A DNA stretch of 64,000 nucleotides from Streptomyces sp. 840.1 (GTDB lineage: Bacteria; Actinomycetota; Actinomycetes; Streptomycetales; Streptomycetaceae): contig NZ_RJUU01000001.1 in assembly GCF_003751445.1 (NCBI RefSeq), positions 1,183,001 through 1,247,000 of the forward strand. The letters run 5' to 3'. Of this stretch, positions 11,378-19,026 are shown piece by piece. Both the position numbers and the translations under genes were made by a program. The stretch's first letter is position 1, and each line of letters begins with the position of its first letter. The notes beneath the pieces are model-generated. The model ran no database searches. It saw only the letters and a list, made by a program, of their open reading frames with translations, and was not told the origin of the DNA.

Positions 11378-11863
11378 TCAGATCCTGCCGCGTGCCAGCC
11401 GGGTCAACGGGCCCGTCGGCGGCCTGGCGGTCGACCGGCCGATGGCGAAGGCCGCTCCGGCGACGCCGGCGACCCCCGCGGTCGCGCCGACGGCGACCGC
11501 CTTCCTGTGCTTGATGACGGTCCAAGCGGTGGTGGCCACGCTCGCCGCCTTGGCCACGTTGGCCGTCACCGCCTGCTGCCCGGTCTGGAGGCCGGCAGCC
11601 GCGGCACGTCCGACGCGCCCGGTGGACCCAGCGGCAGCGCGCACAGTGTCCGACGCCGAGTCCTTGACGCCCCCCGCTGCGGCGCCGGCCTGCTTGCCGA
11701 CGGTCTCACCGGCTTCGGCCGTCTTCCGGGCCGCAGGAGCCTTACGGGCGGTGGTGGTCTTACGGGCGGTGGTGTTCTTACTGGCGGTGGTGCCCTTACT
11801 GGCGGCGGAGGTCCTGCCCTTGCTCGGGGTGGAGTTCTTGGTGTCCTTGCTTTCAGTAGTCAT
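11378..11863 (-). CDS. Lys/Thr/Ala-rich accessory protein at the end of the gas-vesicle cluster
   Basis: The product is 161 aa and I cannot name it. Residues 1-50 are basic and repetitive (KGTTASKNTTARKTTTARK), reminiscent of histone-H1-like tails. Residues ~50-110 are Ala/Gly-rich and may be helical. Residues ~119-138 form one hydrophobic segment (AVAVGATAGVAGVAGAAFAI), followed by a basic tail. ATG at 11861-11863 has a perfect SD (GGAGGAGACC). It lies 49 nt after gvpK on the same strand with no terminator between, so it is probably co-transcribed. A role in anchoring or assembling vesicles is only inferred from position. Its Ser/Thr/Lys-rich repeats resemble the C-terminus of GvpY. Confidence 0.75.
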   Translation of the reverse strand: MTTESKDTKNSTPSKGRTSAASKGTTASKNTTARKTTTARKAPAARKTAEAGETVGKQAGAAAGGVKDSASDTVRAAAGSTGRVGRAAAAGLQTGQQAVTANVAKAASVATTAWTVIKHRKAVAVGATAGVAGVAGAAFAIGRSTARPPTGPLTRLARGRI

Positions 11864-11912
11864 GGTCTCCTCCTTGCCTCGGTGCTGCTTCGAAAACCTG
11901 GGTGATGCCGAC

Positions 11913-12323
11913 TCAGGAGCCGTTGTGCGGGAGCAGGGAGCCGAGCGGACCCAGGTCGAGATTGAGGTCGTCCATGGTCAGGCCGTACCGGTCACACAGC
12001 TCCGTCATGCGTTCGTGAAGGATCATCAGCGTCATACCGATCCGCTCCTCCTGCTCCTCGCTCAGGTCTTCCTTCTCGACCCGGTGGATCGCGGTACGTT
12101 CCATGAGCTGGCGGAGCAGTTCGACGATGGTGAGCACCAGCTTGATGAGATCCCGCTCCACGGTGTCCGGGTCGGTCCGCAACCGCTGGGCGGTGGCCGA
12201 GGTACCCCGGTCGTCCGGTTGCGCGGGAGCCAGCCCGAACGTCCGGGCTGCGGCGAGCGCCACTTCCTCGACGGTCGCGGCGGGCGCGGCCGGCGCCGGC
12301 TGCGTTCGATCGCTCTCGGTCAT
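11913..12323 (-). CDS. gvpK: Gas vesicle protein K
   Basis: The product is 136 aa. The conserved GvpK core is visible: DTVERDLIKLVLTIVELLR, then QLMERTAIHRVEKEDLSEEQEERIG and the C-terminal LDLGPLGSLL. GvpK is required for vesicle assembly in several organisms; its exact role is unsettled. ATG at 12323 follows GAGGAGGGAGACGCG, and a longer frame upstream is not family-like. It lies 55 nt after gvpS. Confidence 0.93.
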   Translation of the reverse strand: MTESDRTQPAPAAPAATVEEVALAAARTFGLAPAQPDDRGTSATAQRLRTDPDTVERDLIKLVLTIVELLRQLMERTAIHRVEKEDLSEEQEERIGMTLMILHERMTELCDRYGLTMDDLNLDLGPLGSLLPHNGS

Positions 12324-12378
12324 CGCGTCTCCCTCCTCGCCCCGGCGTTCCGGCCGGGTGCGGAACCGGGCCATGGGC

Positions 12379-12591
12379 TCACCACGGTGCGGGCTCCTCA
12401 CCGGTGATCGACCGGATCACCGCTCGAAGGTTGATGTGGACGAGATCCACATCGGCGATGGACAGCACGAGATCGCCTGTGAGCACGGCGCCGCCGTTCA
12501 ACAGGCGGTCCAGGAGGTCGATCAGTGCGATGGGCGGGCCGCCCCGGGCCTCGGTGTCACCGAGTACGCCACCGACGATGTCCGTACTCAC
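12379..12591 (-). CDS. gvpS: Gas vesicle protein S (GvpA-fold paralogue)
   Basis: The product is 70 aa. It carries a short GvpA-like core: LIDLLDRLLNGGAVLTGDLVL and VDLVHINLRAVIRSI, matching the helix-strand-strand-helix of shell-type proteins, with little N- or C-terminal extension. The GTG start overlaps the gvpL stop as GTGA (12588-12591), so translation is coupled. It is one of three GvpA-fold genes in the cluster (with gvpA and gvpJ). Confidence 0.9.
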   Translation of the reverse strand: MSTDIVGGVLGDTEARGGPPIALIDLLDRLLNGGAVLTGDLVLSIADVDLVHINLRAVIRSITGEEPAPW

Positions 12592-13433
12592 CGTGCCCCA
12601 CCACCGTCCGCGCCCTGCGCGGCCGGAGCGGTGGCGAACGAGTAGGGCGCCCAGGGCCCCGTCACCTCCACCGAGACACCTGGTGTGCCGTCGGCCAGGG
12701 CGGCGAGCTCGCGCCGCAGCTGCTCCGTGTGCGTCAGGGGCACCAGATAGGCCTCGTTGGCCACGTTCACCCCGGGGTGCGAGGCGAGTTGTCCCTGCTG
12801 CGGACGGTGGACCGCCCGCGCGGCGGCCACGCTCTGCGCCAGCTGTCCGGCACGGGCGGCCAGCTCGGACGCTGCCCGGTAGGCGTCCCGGCTGTTGCGC
12901 TGGTCGGCCCGGCGCTGCCGCAGGTAGTCACGCCCCGTCCCGGCCGCGACGGACGTCACGGTGGCCGGCACCGGTACGGCCGCCGACGGATCGGCGTAGA
13001 CCTTCACCCCCAGTTCGACGTGACCCTCCAGCCGGCCCAACAGCTCCTGGAACTGTTCGCGTTGACGGGCCAGCATGTCGACGACCCGGGTGTCGTCCAG
13101 ATAGACCGTGGCCAGCCGCATGGGCAGGACGGCAGTCTCGGCGAACGCGGCCTCCACCACGGCGTGATGGGCGCGGGCGACCGCTTCGAGCCGCTCCAGA
13201 TCCTCCATCTGCGCGGCGAGGCCCTGCTCGCTGAACGTCCCCGCCGGTACGGGGGAAACGAGCGCGCACAGCCCACCCTCGCCGACCGGATGCAGGGGGC
13301 GGCCGTCCACACCCGGCAGCCCGGAGACGAGCGCGCGCAGGGCCGGGCCGTCACGGCCCACGGCGTAGACGTACGTCATCTCCTCGGTGTCCGGGGCCGG
13401 AAGGCCGACGGGCGCGTCCGCTCCGGTGCTCAT
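12588..13433 (-). CDS. gvpL: Gas vesicle protein L (GvpL/GvpF family)
   Basis: The product is 281 aa. GvpL/F features: MTYVYAVGR near the N-terminus, the central AHHAVVEAAFAETAVLPMRLATVY (the VLPMRFGT-type motif), and the C-terminal VTGPWAPYSFA. GvpF/L proteins are minor structural or chaperone-like factors of vesicle assembly. ATG at 13433 overlaps the gvpJ stop as ATGA and follows AAGGAGGAACG inside gvpJ. It pairs with GvpF encoded earlier in the cluster. Confidence 0.93.
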   Translation of the reverse strand: MSTGADAPVGLPAPDTEEMTYVYAVGRDGPALRALVSGLPGVDGRPLHPVGEGGLCALVSPVPAGTFSEQGLAAQMEDLERLEAVARAHHAVVEAAFAETAVLPMRLATVYLDDTRVVDMLARQREQFQELLGRLEGHVELGVKVYADPSAAVPVPATVTSVAAGTGRDYLRQRRADQRNSRDAYRAASELAARAGQLAQSVAAARAVHRPQQGQLASHPGVNVANEAYLVPLTHTEQLRRELAALADGTPGVSVEVTGPWAPYSFATAPAAQGADGGGAR

Positions 13434-13864
13434 CGTTCCTCCTTCTGCTCGGCCCGAACAGCCCGGCCCCCGGCGTCCGTGGCACCCTCGGGAAGCCCGG
13501 CGGCCTCCCGCAGCCGCGCCAGTTCGGCGCGGAGCTGCTCGTTCTCCTCGGCCAGGCTGTCGCTCCCCGGCCGGGCCTCGGTCTCCCGCGCGGGGCGGGC
13601 CCGGGAGGACAGCGAGGGGTCGTGCTCCCACCAGTCGATGCCCATCTCCTTGGCCTTGTCGACGGAGGCGACGAGCAGCCGGAGCTTGATGGTGAGCAGC
13701 TCGATGTCGAGCAGGTTGATCTGGATGTCACCGGCGATGACGATGCCCTTGTCCAGCACCCTTTCCAGGATGTCGGCGAGGTTGGCCGAGGAACCCTGCT
13801 GCCCGTATGCCGGGGCGGCCGCCCTGGGCGGCGCCGGCAGTCGGCCGGCGAGTGAATCGGACAC
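13430..13864 (-). CDS. gvpJ: Gas vesicle protein J (GvpA-fold paralogue)
   Basis: The product is 144 aa. The GvpA-like core is at residues ~27-70 (LADILERVLDKGIVIAGDIQ, LLDIELLTIKLRLLVASVDK), continued by EMGIDWWEHDPSL, the extension characteristic of GvpJ/M. The C-terminal half is a predicted coiled coil (AEENEQLRAELARLREAAG) not found in shell GvpA. GTG start at 13864. GvpJ is thought to cap or nucleate the vesicle ends. It is coupled to gvpL by an ATGA overlap. Confidence 0.92.
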   Translation of the reverse strand: MSDSLAGRLPAPPRAAAPAYGQQGSSANLADILERVLDKGIVIAGDIQINLLDIELLTIKLRLLVASVDKAKEMGIDWWEHDPSLSSRARPARETEARPGSDSLAEENEQLRAELARLREAAGLPEGATDAGGRAVRAEQKEER

Positions 13865-13917
13865 GGTCTCTCACGCCTTTCCGTGGGGTGTCGGTGGGGG
13901 TCTGTGCGCTGCCCCGG

Positions 13918-15135
13918 TCACCGGTCGGCGGCGGCCGTACGACGGCGGGAGCGGCGGGCCGGGCGGGGCTCCTCGGCCTCGTCCTCGTACGCGGGCTCGT
14001 CCTCCTCGTCCGCGACGTCCTCGGCTTCGTCCTCCGGCTCGTCCAACTCGTCCACCGGCTCCTCGTCGGCGTCCTCGTCCTCGACGTCGTCGTCCTCGAC
14101 GTCCTCGTCCGCGACGTCCTCGACGTCCTCGGTGTCTTCGTCGTCGGCGTCTTCGTCGTCGTCGTCGGCGTCTTCGTCGTCGTCGGCGGCCGGCTCCTCG
14201 TCGGCCGGCTCCTCGTCGTCGTAGTCGGGTTCGGCCTCCTCGCCGGGCTCCCCGTCCTCGGAGACGTCGCCGTCGGCGCCCTCGTCGTTCTGCGCCTCTT
14301 CCTCTTCGACGGCCTCGTCATGGCTGACGACCACTTCACCGTCACGGATCTCGCCGCGCCAGCTGTCGGTCGCCTCGCCGCGCATCATGATGAACTTCCG
14401 GTACAGCTTCAGATCGAGCCGGGCCCGGCGGCCCTGGGCGCGCCAGATGTTGCCCGTCTTCTCGAACAGGCCCTTGGGGAAGTACTCCAGGACCAGCAGA
14501 ACGCGGGTGAGCCCGTCGGTGATCGCGTGGAAGGTGACCACGCCCTTGACGGTGCCCTTGGCGCCTTCGGTGGTCCAGGTGATGCGTTCGTCGGGCACCT
14601 GCTCGGTGACGTTCGCCTTCCAACTGCGCGTGGACTTGGCGACCTTCACCTTCCAGTTGCTGCTGGTGTCGTCCGCCTTCTCCACACTCACAACGCCCTT
14701 GGCGAACGAGCTGAACTCCTGGAACTGCGTCCACTGGTCGTACGCCTCGCGGACCGGCACACCGACGTCGATGTCCTCGACGATGGTGACGCTCTTGGAC
14801 TTGCCCCCGCCGGACTTGCGCCCCTTGCCGAACAAACCCTTGACCTTGTCCTTGATCGTGTCCTTGACGTGGGAGGCGCCCGCGCTCAGCGCGGCCTGGC
14901 CGGGCGACTTGCCCTCGCTGAGGGCCTGCCCGCCCTTGGCGAGGCTCTTGAAGGCACCCCCGCCGCTGCCCGGCTCCGCGAGCTTGGACACCGAGTCACC
15001 GAGCCGGTGTCCCAGCTGGGTCACCGCGTGTTCGGCACGCGCCCGGACGTAGTTCTGCAGTTCGTCCTTGAGGCGGTCGGTGGCCGGGTTCTTGACCACG
15101 TCGTCCTTGATTCCGCCGAGTGTGGATTCAGGCAT
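13918..15135 (-). CDS. gvpZ: Gas vesicle cluster protein GvpZ: SRPBCC/polyketide-cyclase domain with long acidic tail
   Basis: The product is 405 aa. After ~100 residues of charged linker, residues ~115-265 form a START/SRPBCC-like domain (VTIVEDIDVGVPVREAYDQW, TQFQEFSSFAKGV, ERITWTTEGAKGTVKGVVTF, LTRVLLVLEYFPKGL). About 120 C-terminal residues are almost only Asp/Glu with Ala/Val (AADDDEDADDDDEDADD), ending in a basic patch RPARRSRRRTAAA. The SRPBCC fold suggests a hydrophobic-ligand or lipid interaction; the acidic tail may keep aggregation-prone shell protein soluble or bind basic partners. Both roles are inferred. ATG at 15135 overlaps gvpY by 8 nt. The name follows the Streptomyces gvp order O-A-F-G-Y-Z-J-L-S-K. 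Confidence 0.85.
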   Translation of the reverse strand: MPESTLGGIKDDVVKNPATDRLKDELQNYVRARAEHAVTQLGHRLGDSVSKLAEPGSGGGAFKSLAKGGQALSEGKSPGQAALSAGASHVKDTIKDKVKGLFGKGRKSGGGKSKSVTIVEDIDVGVPVREAYDQWTQFQEFSSFAKGVVSVEKADDTSSNWKVKVAKSTRSWKANVTEQVPDERITWTTEGAKGTVKGVVTFHAITDGLTRVLLVLEYFPKGLFEKTGNIWRAQGRRARLDLKLYRKFIMMRGEATDSWRGEIRDGEVVVSHDEAVEEEEAQNDEGADGDVSEDGEPGEEAEPDYDDEEPADEEPAADDDEDADDDDEDADDEDTEDVEDVADEDVEDDDVEDEDADEEPVDELDEPEDEAEDVADEEDEPAYEDEAEEPRPARRSRRRTAAADR

Positions 15136-15742
15136 TGCCGCCTCCCCGGGTCTTGCGGGCGGCGGAGGCCGCGGTCTTGCGTGCGGTGCCGCTGCGGCTG
15201 CGCGCGGGGGCGGAGGCCTTGCTCGCGCTCCCGGACCGGCTGCGGCTCGACGACGACCGGCTCCCCGAGCCCGACTTGGTGCCCGATTCGGAGCTCTTGG
15301 AGCCCGACTTGGAGCCGGACCTGCGGGGAGCGCTCTTGCGCGTCCCGCCCCCGTCGGTGTCCTCGTCCTGCTCCGTCTCGGCCTCGTCGTCGGCCGCCGT
15401 GCTGTCCTCGACGTCCTCCTCCGGCTCCTCGTCATCGGCCCCGGGCCCGGCCGCCAGCGCCTGGGTGCGCTGCTGGAGCGAGTCGGCCAGACTGCCGGCC
15501 CGCTGCGTGACGGCCTTGGTAGCCGCCGTCCTGGTGGCATCCACCAGTTCCTTGCGCACCTGGTCGTTGAGGGAGCCCAGGACCGGAGAAGCGGCGAGCG
15601 TCTTGCCGAGCTGCCTCGGGTCGAGGTCGAACTTCTTGCCGATGAGGAACATCCCGAACCCCAGGGCGAGTTTGGCCTTCTTCGTACGCCCCAGCAGGTA
15701 TCCCCCCACCAGAGCGGCACCTATCTTGGCATTTTTCGTCAT
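15128..15742 (-). CDS. gvpY: Gas vesicle cluster protein GvpY
   Basis: The product is 204 aa. It begins with a short hydrophobic, possibly membrane-associated segment (KIGAALVGGYLLGRTKK, then LALGFGMFLIGKKFDLDP). A helical region (LVDATRTAATKAVTQRAGSL) and an acidic stretch follow, then a ~90-residue Ser/Gly/Lys/Arg tail (SGSKSGSKSS, SGSRSSSSRS). No enzyme motif is seen. The opposite charge of this basic tail and the acidic tail of the next product, GvpZ, is striking, and the two genes overlap by 8 nt. ATG at 15742 follows GAGGTGCAGTTCAG. The name is by cluster position and general appearance. Confidence 0.82.
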   Translation of the reverse strand: MTKNAKIGAALVGGYLLGRTKKAKLALGFGMFLIGKKFDLDPRQLGKTLAASPVLGSLNDQVRKELVDATRTAATKAVTQRAGSLADSLQQRTQALAAGPGADDEEPEEDVEDSTAADDEAETEQDEDTDGGGTRKSAPRRSGSKSGSKSSESGTKSGSGSRSSSSRSRSGSASKASAPARSRSGTARKTAASAARKTRGGGNA

Positions 15743-15792
15743 CTGAACTGCACCTCGGATCTCCCCCTGTCACGTGTGGTTGGAGCTGATGG

Positions 15793-16050
15793 TCATGGCG
15801 TGGACCGTTTGCTCTGTCGGTACTCCTCGATCGCGTCGAGGCGGTCGAGGAGTTCGTCCTCGCACCGGTCGAACTCGTCGGCGTCGATGAGGCCGTTGTT
15901 CAGGTCCTGTTCCAGCTGCGCGAGCCGGGCGCGCACCGGCTCGGGGTCGTAGTACTCGTCCTCAGCGGCCTGAACCACTTGTTCGAGTACCCAGACCGAC
16001 CCCCGTACGGGAGCCAGCGGCAGGGTCAAGATGGTGGTGACAAGGCCCAT
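15793..16050 (-). CDS. gvpG: Gas vesicle protein G
   Basis: The product is 85 aa, typical for GvpG. It starts with a hydrophobic LVTTILTLPLAPVRGSVWVL, followed by an acidic helical region (VQAAEDEYYDPEPVRARLAQ, LEQDLNNGLIDADEFDRCED). GvpG is a conserved assembly factor of unknown biochemical role. ATG at 16050 with GGAGGTGATCTGCCGCC upstream. It sits between gvpF and gvpY. Confidence 0.92.
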   Translation of the reverse strand: MGLVTTILTLPLAPVRGSVWVLEQVVQAAEDEYYDPEPVRARLAQLEQDLNNGLIDADEFDRCEDELLDRLDAIEEYRQSKRSTP

Positions 16051-16098
16051 GGCGGCAGATCACCTCCACTCTCCTGGGAGCCGGACGGGCCGCGGTGA

Positions 16099-16809
16099 TC
16101 AGACGAAGCTGTACGGCGGCAGCGGCCCGGTCAGGGTGTACGAGTACCCTTCGCCCCGCTGGTCCGCCTCGCGCTGGACCGCGTTCACGAAGGTGTCGGT
16201 GCCTGCCCGGGGCACGAGGAAGGACAGGTTGAGGAACTGCTGGGGTGCGGGCTCCGCGTGCGAGCTGCGGGTGGCCACGTCGGCCAGCCGGGCCGCCACT
16301 TCCGCGGCCTCCCGCTCGTGGCGGGCGCTCACCTCACGGGCCACCAGCTCCCCGAGGGCGACTCGATCCTCGTGGCCGCCCTGGGCGCGGGTCCGCTCGT
16401 TGAGCTGCCGTATCTCGTCGGATTCGGCCATGATCTCCCGCAGGAGATCCTCCTCGTCCCGGCCGGCCTTCAGGTTGTACTCCACCTGGCCGTCCAGCTC
16501 CGTCAGCCGCTCACGGTAGGCGTCGGCCTCCCGGTCCAGGGCCGCGGTGACCTCTTCGTCGTCCGGCCCCACCAGACCGAAACGCATGGGCAGGGTCGCA
16601 CCGCCCGCCATCAGCGACTCCAGCACGCTCTGGTGGGCCATGACGTCCCGCCGCTTCGCGCGAAGCCCGGGAGGGGCGTCGCTGACCACGGCGGCGAGCC
16701 GGTCGGTCTGCAGGGTGCGCAGTTCCGAGGGCGGTTCGCCCACGCCGTGCAGGCCGTTCAGGGGCAACGGGTGGTCGGCACGGGTAATGGCGTAGATGTA
16801 GGTGGGCAC
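16099..16809 (-). CDS. gvpF: Gas vesicle protein F (GvpL/GvpF family)
   Basis: The product is 236 aa. It opens with PTYIYAITRADHPLPLNGL and has the GvpF/L motif HQSVLESLMAGGATLPMRFG (residues ~59-78), a helical middle rich in Glu/Arg and the C-terminal YSYTLTGPLPPYSFV, parallel to GvpL. GvpF is thought to contact GvpA during assembly. GTG at 16809 follows AGGAGTAGCG, only 2 nt after the gvpA stop. Confidence 0.93.
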   Translation of the reverse strand: MPTYIYAITRADHPLPLNGLHGVGEPPSELRTLQTDRLAAVVSDAPPGLRAKRRDVMAHQSVLESLMAGGATLPMRFGLVGPDDEEVTAALDREADAYRERLTELDGQVEYNLKAGRDEEDLLREIMAESDEIRQLNERTRAQGGHEDRVALGELVAREVSARHEREAAEVAARLADVATRSSHAEPAPQQFLNLSFLVPRAGTDTFVNAVQREADQRGEGYSYTLTGPLPPYSFV

Positions 16810-16811
16810 CG

Positions 16812-17246
16812 CTACTCCTGTCGCTGGGACTGACGGCTGGATGTGGACTTGCGGGCAGGACGCTTACGAGGCTCCTCCTCGGATTCCTCGCTCTTGCCCT
16901 GCAACGACTCGCTGAACGCTTCGACGGCTCCGGTCAGCGCGCCCTTGGACTTGCCTTTGGCACCGTTCTCCGTCATGTCGCCGACCAGATCGGTCAGCTG
17001 GCTCGGCGCCTTGCGGCCGGACTCGAGGTCGAGCCGGTTGCAGGCCTCGGCGAACCGCAGATAGGTGTCGACACTGGCGACCACCACCCGGACATCGATC
17101 TTGAGGATCTCGATGCCCACCAGGGATACGCGGACGAACGCGTCGATGACCAGGCCGCGGTCGAGTATGAGCTCAAGAACGTCGTAGAGATTTCCTGAGC
17201 CGCCGCTCCCTCCGGCCGTCGCATTGCTCTGCTGCACGAGTGTCAT
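16812..17246 (-). CDS. gvpA: Gas vesicle shell protein A
   Basis: The product is 144 aa. The shell fold spans residues ~19-72: [56 protein letters not shown]. Unlike cyanobacterial GvpA (~70 aa), it has a ~70-residue charged C-terminal extension ([20 protein letters not shown], then [13 protein letters not shown]), as is usual in streptomycetes. ATG at 17246 follows AAAGGAGTTCCC. It is preceded by gvpO and followed 2 nt later by gvpF. Confidence 0.95.
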   Translation of the reverse strand: MTLVQQSNATAGGSGGSGNLYDVLELILDRGLVIDAFVRVSLVGIEILKIDVRVVVASVDTYLRFAEACNRLDLESGRKAPSQLTDLVGDMTENGAKGKSKGALTGAVEAFSESLQGKSEESEEEPRKRPARKSTSSRQSQRQE

Positions 17247-17312
17247 GGGAACTCCTTTCAGAGATCTACGTCTTGTCCGGTCACGTCATTCCGATTGACT
17301 GACGACGTGATT

Positions 17313-17630
17313 TCAGCGCCGATCGATCTGGCCTCTGGCGTATCGACGCAGCCGTTCGTAAGCCATGAGCCTTCCCTGCGGATCGAGTTGCACCCGGTAG
17401 GAGGCCATAACGCTCATGGTGTCCGGAACCCTCTCCAGCTCAAGAACCTCCACATCCGCCGCCCAGCCGTCCTCGGTCGCCTTGACCGCCGAAACGGAGC
17501 CGGGCTCGCACTGGAGCAATTCTGTGAGCTGCGCGGAGGCCTGCCGCATAGCGGTAGGGACGTCAACGCGCTTTTCGTCGTGCGCCTTATCGGTGTCGTG
17601 CTCCTTATCGGTGTCCTTTTCGGTACTCAT
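17313..17630 (-). CDS. gvpO: Gas vesicle protein O
   Basis: The product is 105 aa. After a very charged start (KDTDKEHDTDKAHDEK) the conserved part reads PTAMRQASAQLTELLQCEPG, VSAVKATEDGWAADVEVLEL, ERVPDTMSVMASYRVQLD and YERLRRYARG, the GvpO pattern. It is the first gene of the cluster. The only in-frame upstream ATG (17630) has its GGAGG directly abutting it (GCGGAGG-ATG), which is too close for a normal SD, so initiation is either inefficient or starts further in. The promoter should lie in the ~340 nt upstream. Confidence 0.9.
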   Translation of the reverse strand: MSTEKDTDKEHDTDKAHDEKRVDVPTAMRQASAQLTELLQCEPGSVSAVKATEDGWAADVEVLELERVPDTMSVMASYRVQLDPQGRLMAYERLRRYARGQIDRR

Positions 17631-17967
17631 CCTCCGCCTGTCGCCGGGGAGGGCCGCTCGCTGGTCGGCCTCCGTCGTTCGTGGCTTACGTTCGCCTGCC
17701 CTTGCAGTCCGGACGTATGCACGAACGAAGCAGGAATGACGAGACGCCTTCCCGGCAACGGATTTGTCTCTCTGTCAACGATGTGAAGAAAGCCCCAGTC
17801 CAAGGCGGTCCCGGCCGCCCGCAGGGGCGTCCGGAACCGACACACCGGCCACGAAGGAGCCGGCCATGGAATTCTCCGGACTCGTCAGCGCCCCTGGCCG
17901 GAACGGAACGCCGGTACCGAGGGCCGGTGTTCCGTCCCGCGTACGAGCGGCGCGGCACGCCGGCCGT
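17631..17967. other. 337-nt spacer upstream of the gas-vesicle cluster
   Basis: It must hold the gvpO promoter. A consensus -35 hexamer TTGACA is present on the minus strand (17773-17778) but without a matching -10 at normal distance. No sigma-B-type GNNT-N15-GGGTAY element was found here. A short ATG frame with a good SD at 17866 on the plus strand runs antisense into the next gene and is not accepted. Confidence 0.4.
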
Positions 17968-19026
17968 TCAGCCGCTGCGCACGTCGCTGGAGGGGCCCGT
18001 CTCGCCCATCGACCGACGGTCCTCGTCGGACCACGCACGGGTGTCGCGGGGCTCGACGTAGGGCTCCTCGAACGGCGGGTGGCCGCCCAGAATGGCGCGT
18101 TCACGAGCCATCTCCGCATCGAACTCCAGGCCCAGCAGGATGGCCACGTTCGTGATCCACAGCCAGATCAGGAAGACGATGACGCCGGCCAGCGCACCGT
18201 AGGTCTTGTTGTAGGACCCGAAGTTGGCGACGTAGAGCGTGAAGCCCACGGAGGCGGCCACCCAGATCAGCAGCGCCAGGACACTGCCCAGGGAGCCGAA
18301 GGTGACGCCTCGGCCCTTGGCGTTCGGGGCGCCCCAGTACAGGATCGCCAGCATGACGGCCACGCAGAGCACCAGGGCCGGCCACCTCGCGATGGACCAG
18401 ACCGTGAGCGCGGTGTCGCCGATGCCCAGCAAGGCGCCGAGCTCACGGGCGATACCCCCGGTCAGCACCACCATCAGGGCGCTGACACAGGCCAGGATCA
18501 TGAGCACCAGGGTGAGCCCGACGCGGACCGGCAGCACCTTCCACAGCGGCCGGCCCTCCGGCAGGTCGTAGACGGAGTTCGACACGCGCATGAAGGCCGC
18601 CACGTACCCGGAGGCGACCCAGAGTGCGCCCGCCAGGCCGACGACCGCCATGACCGAACCGGTGCCGCCGCTGCCCTCCAACTGGGTGATCGCGCTCTTG
18701 GTCACGTCCTTGGCGACCCCCGGCGCCAGCTTCTCGACGTTGTCCAGCACCTTCTGCGTAGTCGATTCACCCGCCAGCCCGAGGAACGAGACGAGTACCA
18801 GGAGGGCTGGGAAGAGTGACAGAACCCCGTAGTACGTGAGCCCTGCGGCGCGGTCGGTCAGCTCGTCCTGCTGGAACTCCTTCGCCGTCCGCTTGAGGAC
18901 CGCCCACCAGGACGCCTTGCCCAGCTGGGTCGGGGCGTCCGGTGCCTCGCGCTCCACCTGGACGTCCGGCCCCGCCTCCGTGTCCTGATCTCTTTCCTTT
19001 TCCTTGCCGTGCTGTTCGTTTGCCAT
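17968..19026 (-). CDS. YihY/virulence factor BrkB family membrane protein
   Basis: The product is 352 aa with a charged N-terminus and about six transmembrane helices. The family hallmark is at residues ~55-85 (DELTDRAAGLTYYGVLSLFP, then ALLVLVSFLGLAG); later helices include VMAVVGLAGALWVASGYVAA, ALLIWVAASVGFTLYVANFG and AGVIVFLIWLWITNVAILLG. These proteins are often mislabelled ribonuclease BN; no nuclease motif is present. It lies on the same strand as, and upstream of, the gas-vesicle cluster. ATG at 19026; SD weak. Confidence 0.92.
   Translation of the reverse strand: MANEQHGKEKERDQDTEAGPDVQVEREAPDAPTQLGKASWWAVLKRTAKEFQQDELTDRAAGLTYYGVLSLFPALLVLVSFLGLAGESTTQKVLDNVEKLAPGVAKDVTKSAITQLEGSGGTGSVMAVVGLAGALWVASGYVAAFMRVSNSVYDLPEGRPLWKVLPVRVGLTLVLMILACVSALMVVLTGGIARELGALLGIGDTALTVWSIARWPALVLCVAVMLAILYWGAPNAKGRGVTFGSLGSVLALLIWVAASVGFTLYVANFGSYNKTYGALAGVIVFLIWLWITNVAILLGLEFDAEMARERAILGGHPPFEEPYVEPRDTRAWSDEDRRSMGETGPSSDVRSG

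Noticed and set aside
17773..17778. TTGACA as the gvpO -35
   Set aside because: No -10 hexamer at 16-19 nt; cannot be called a promoter from sequence alone.
17866..18819. Plus-strand frame starting ATG 17866 with a GAAGGAG site
   Set aside because: It runs antisense through the well-supported YihY-family gene and shows no recognisable domain; long antisense frames are expected in such GC-rich DNA.
17968..19026. Ribonuclease BN label for the YihY-family protein
   Set aside because: Only membrane helices are visible; no nuclease motif. The label is a historic misannotation.
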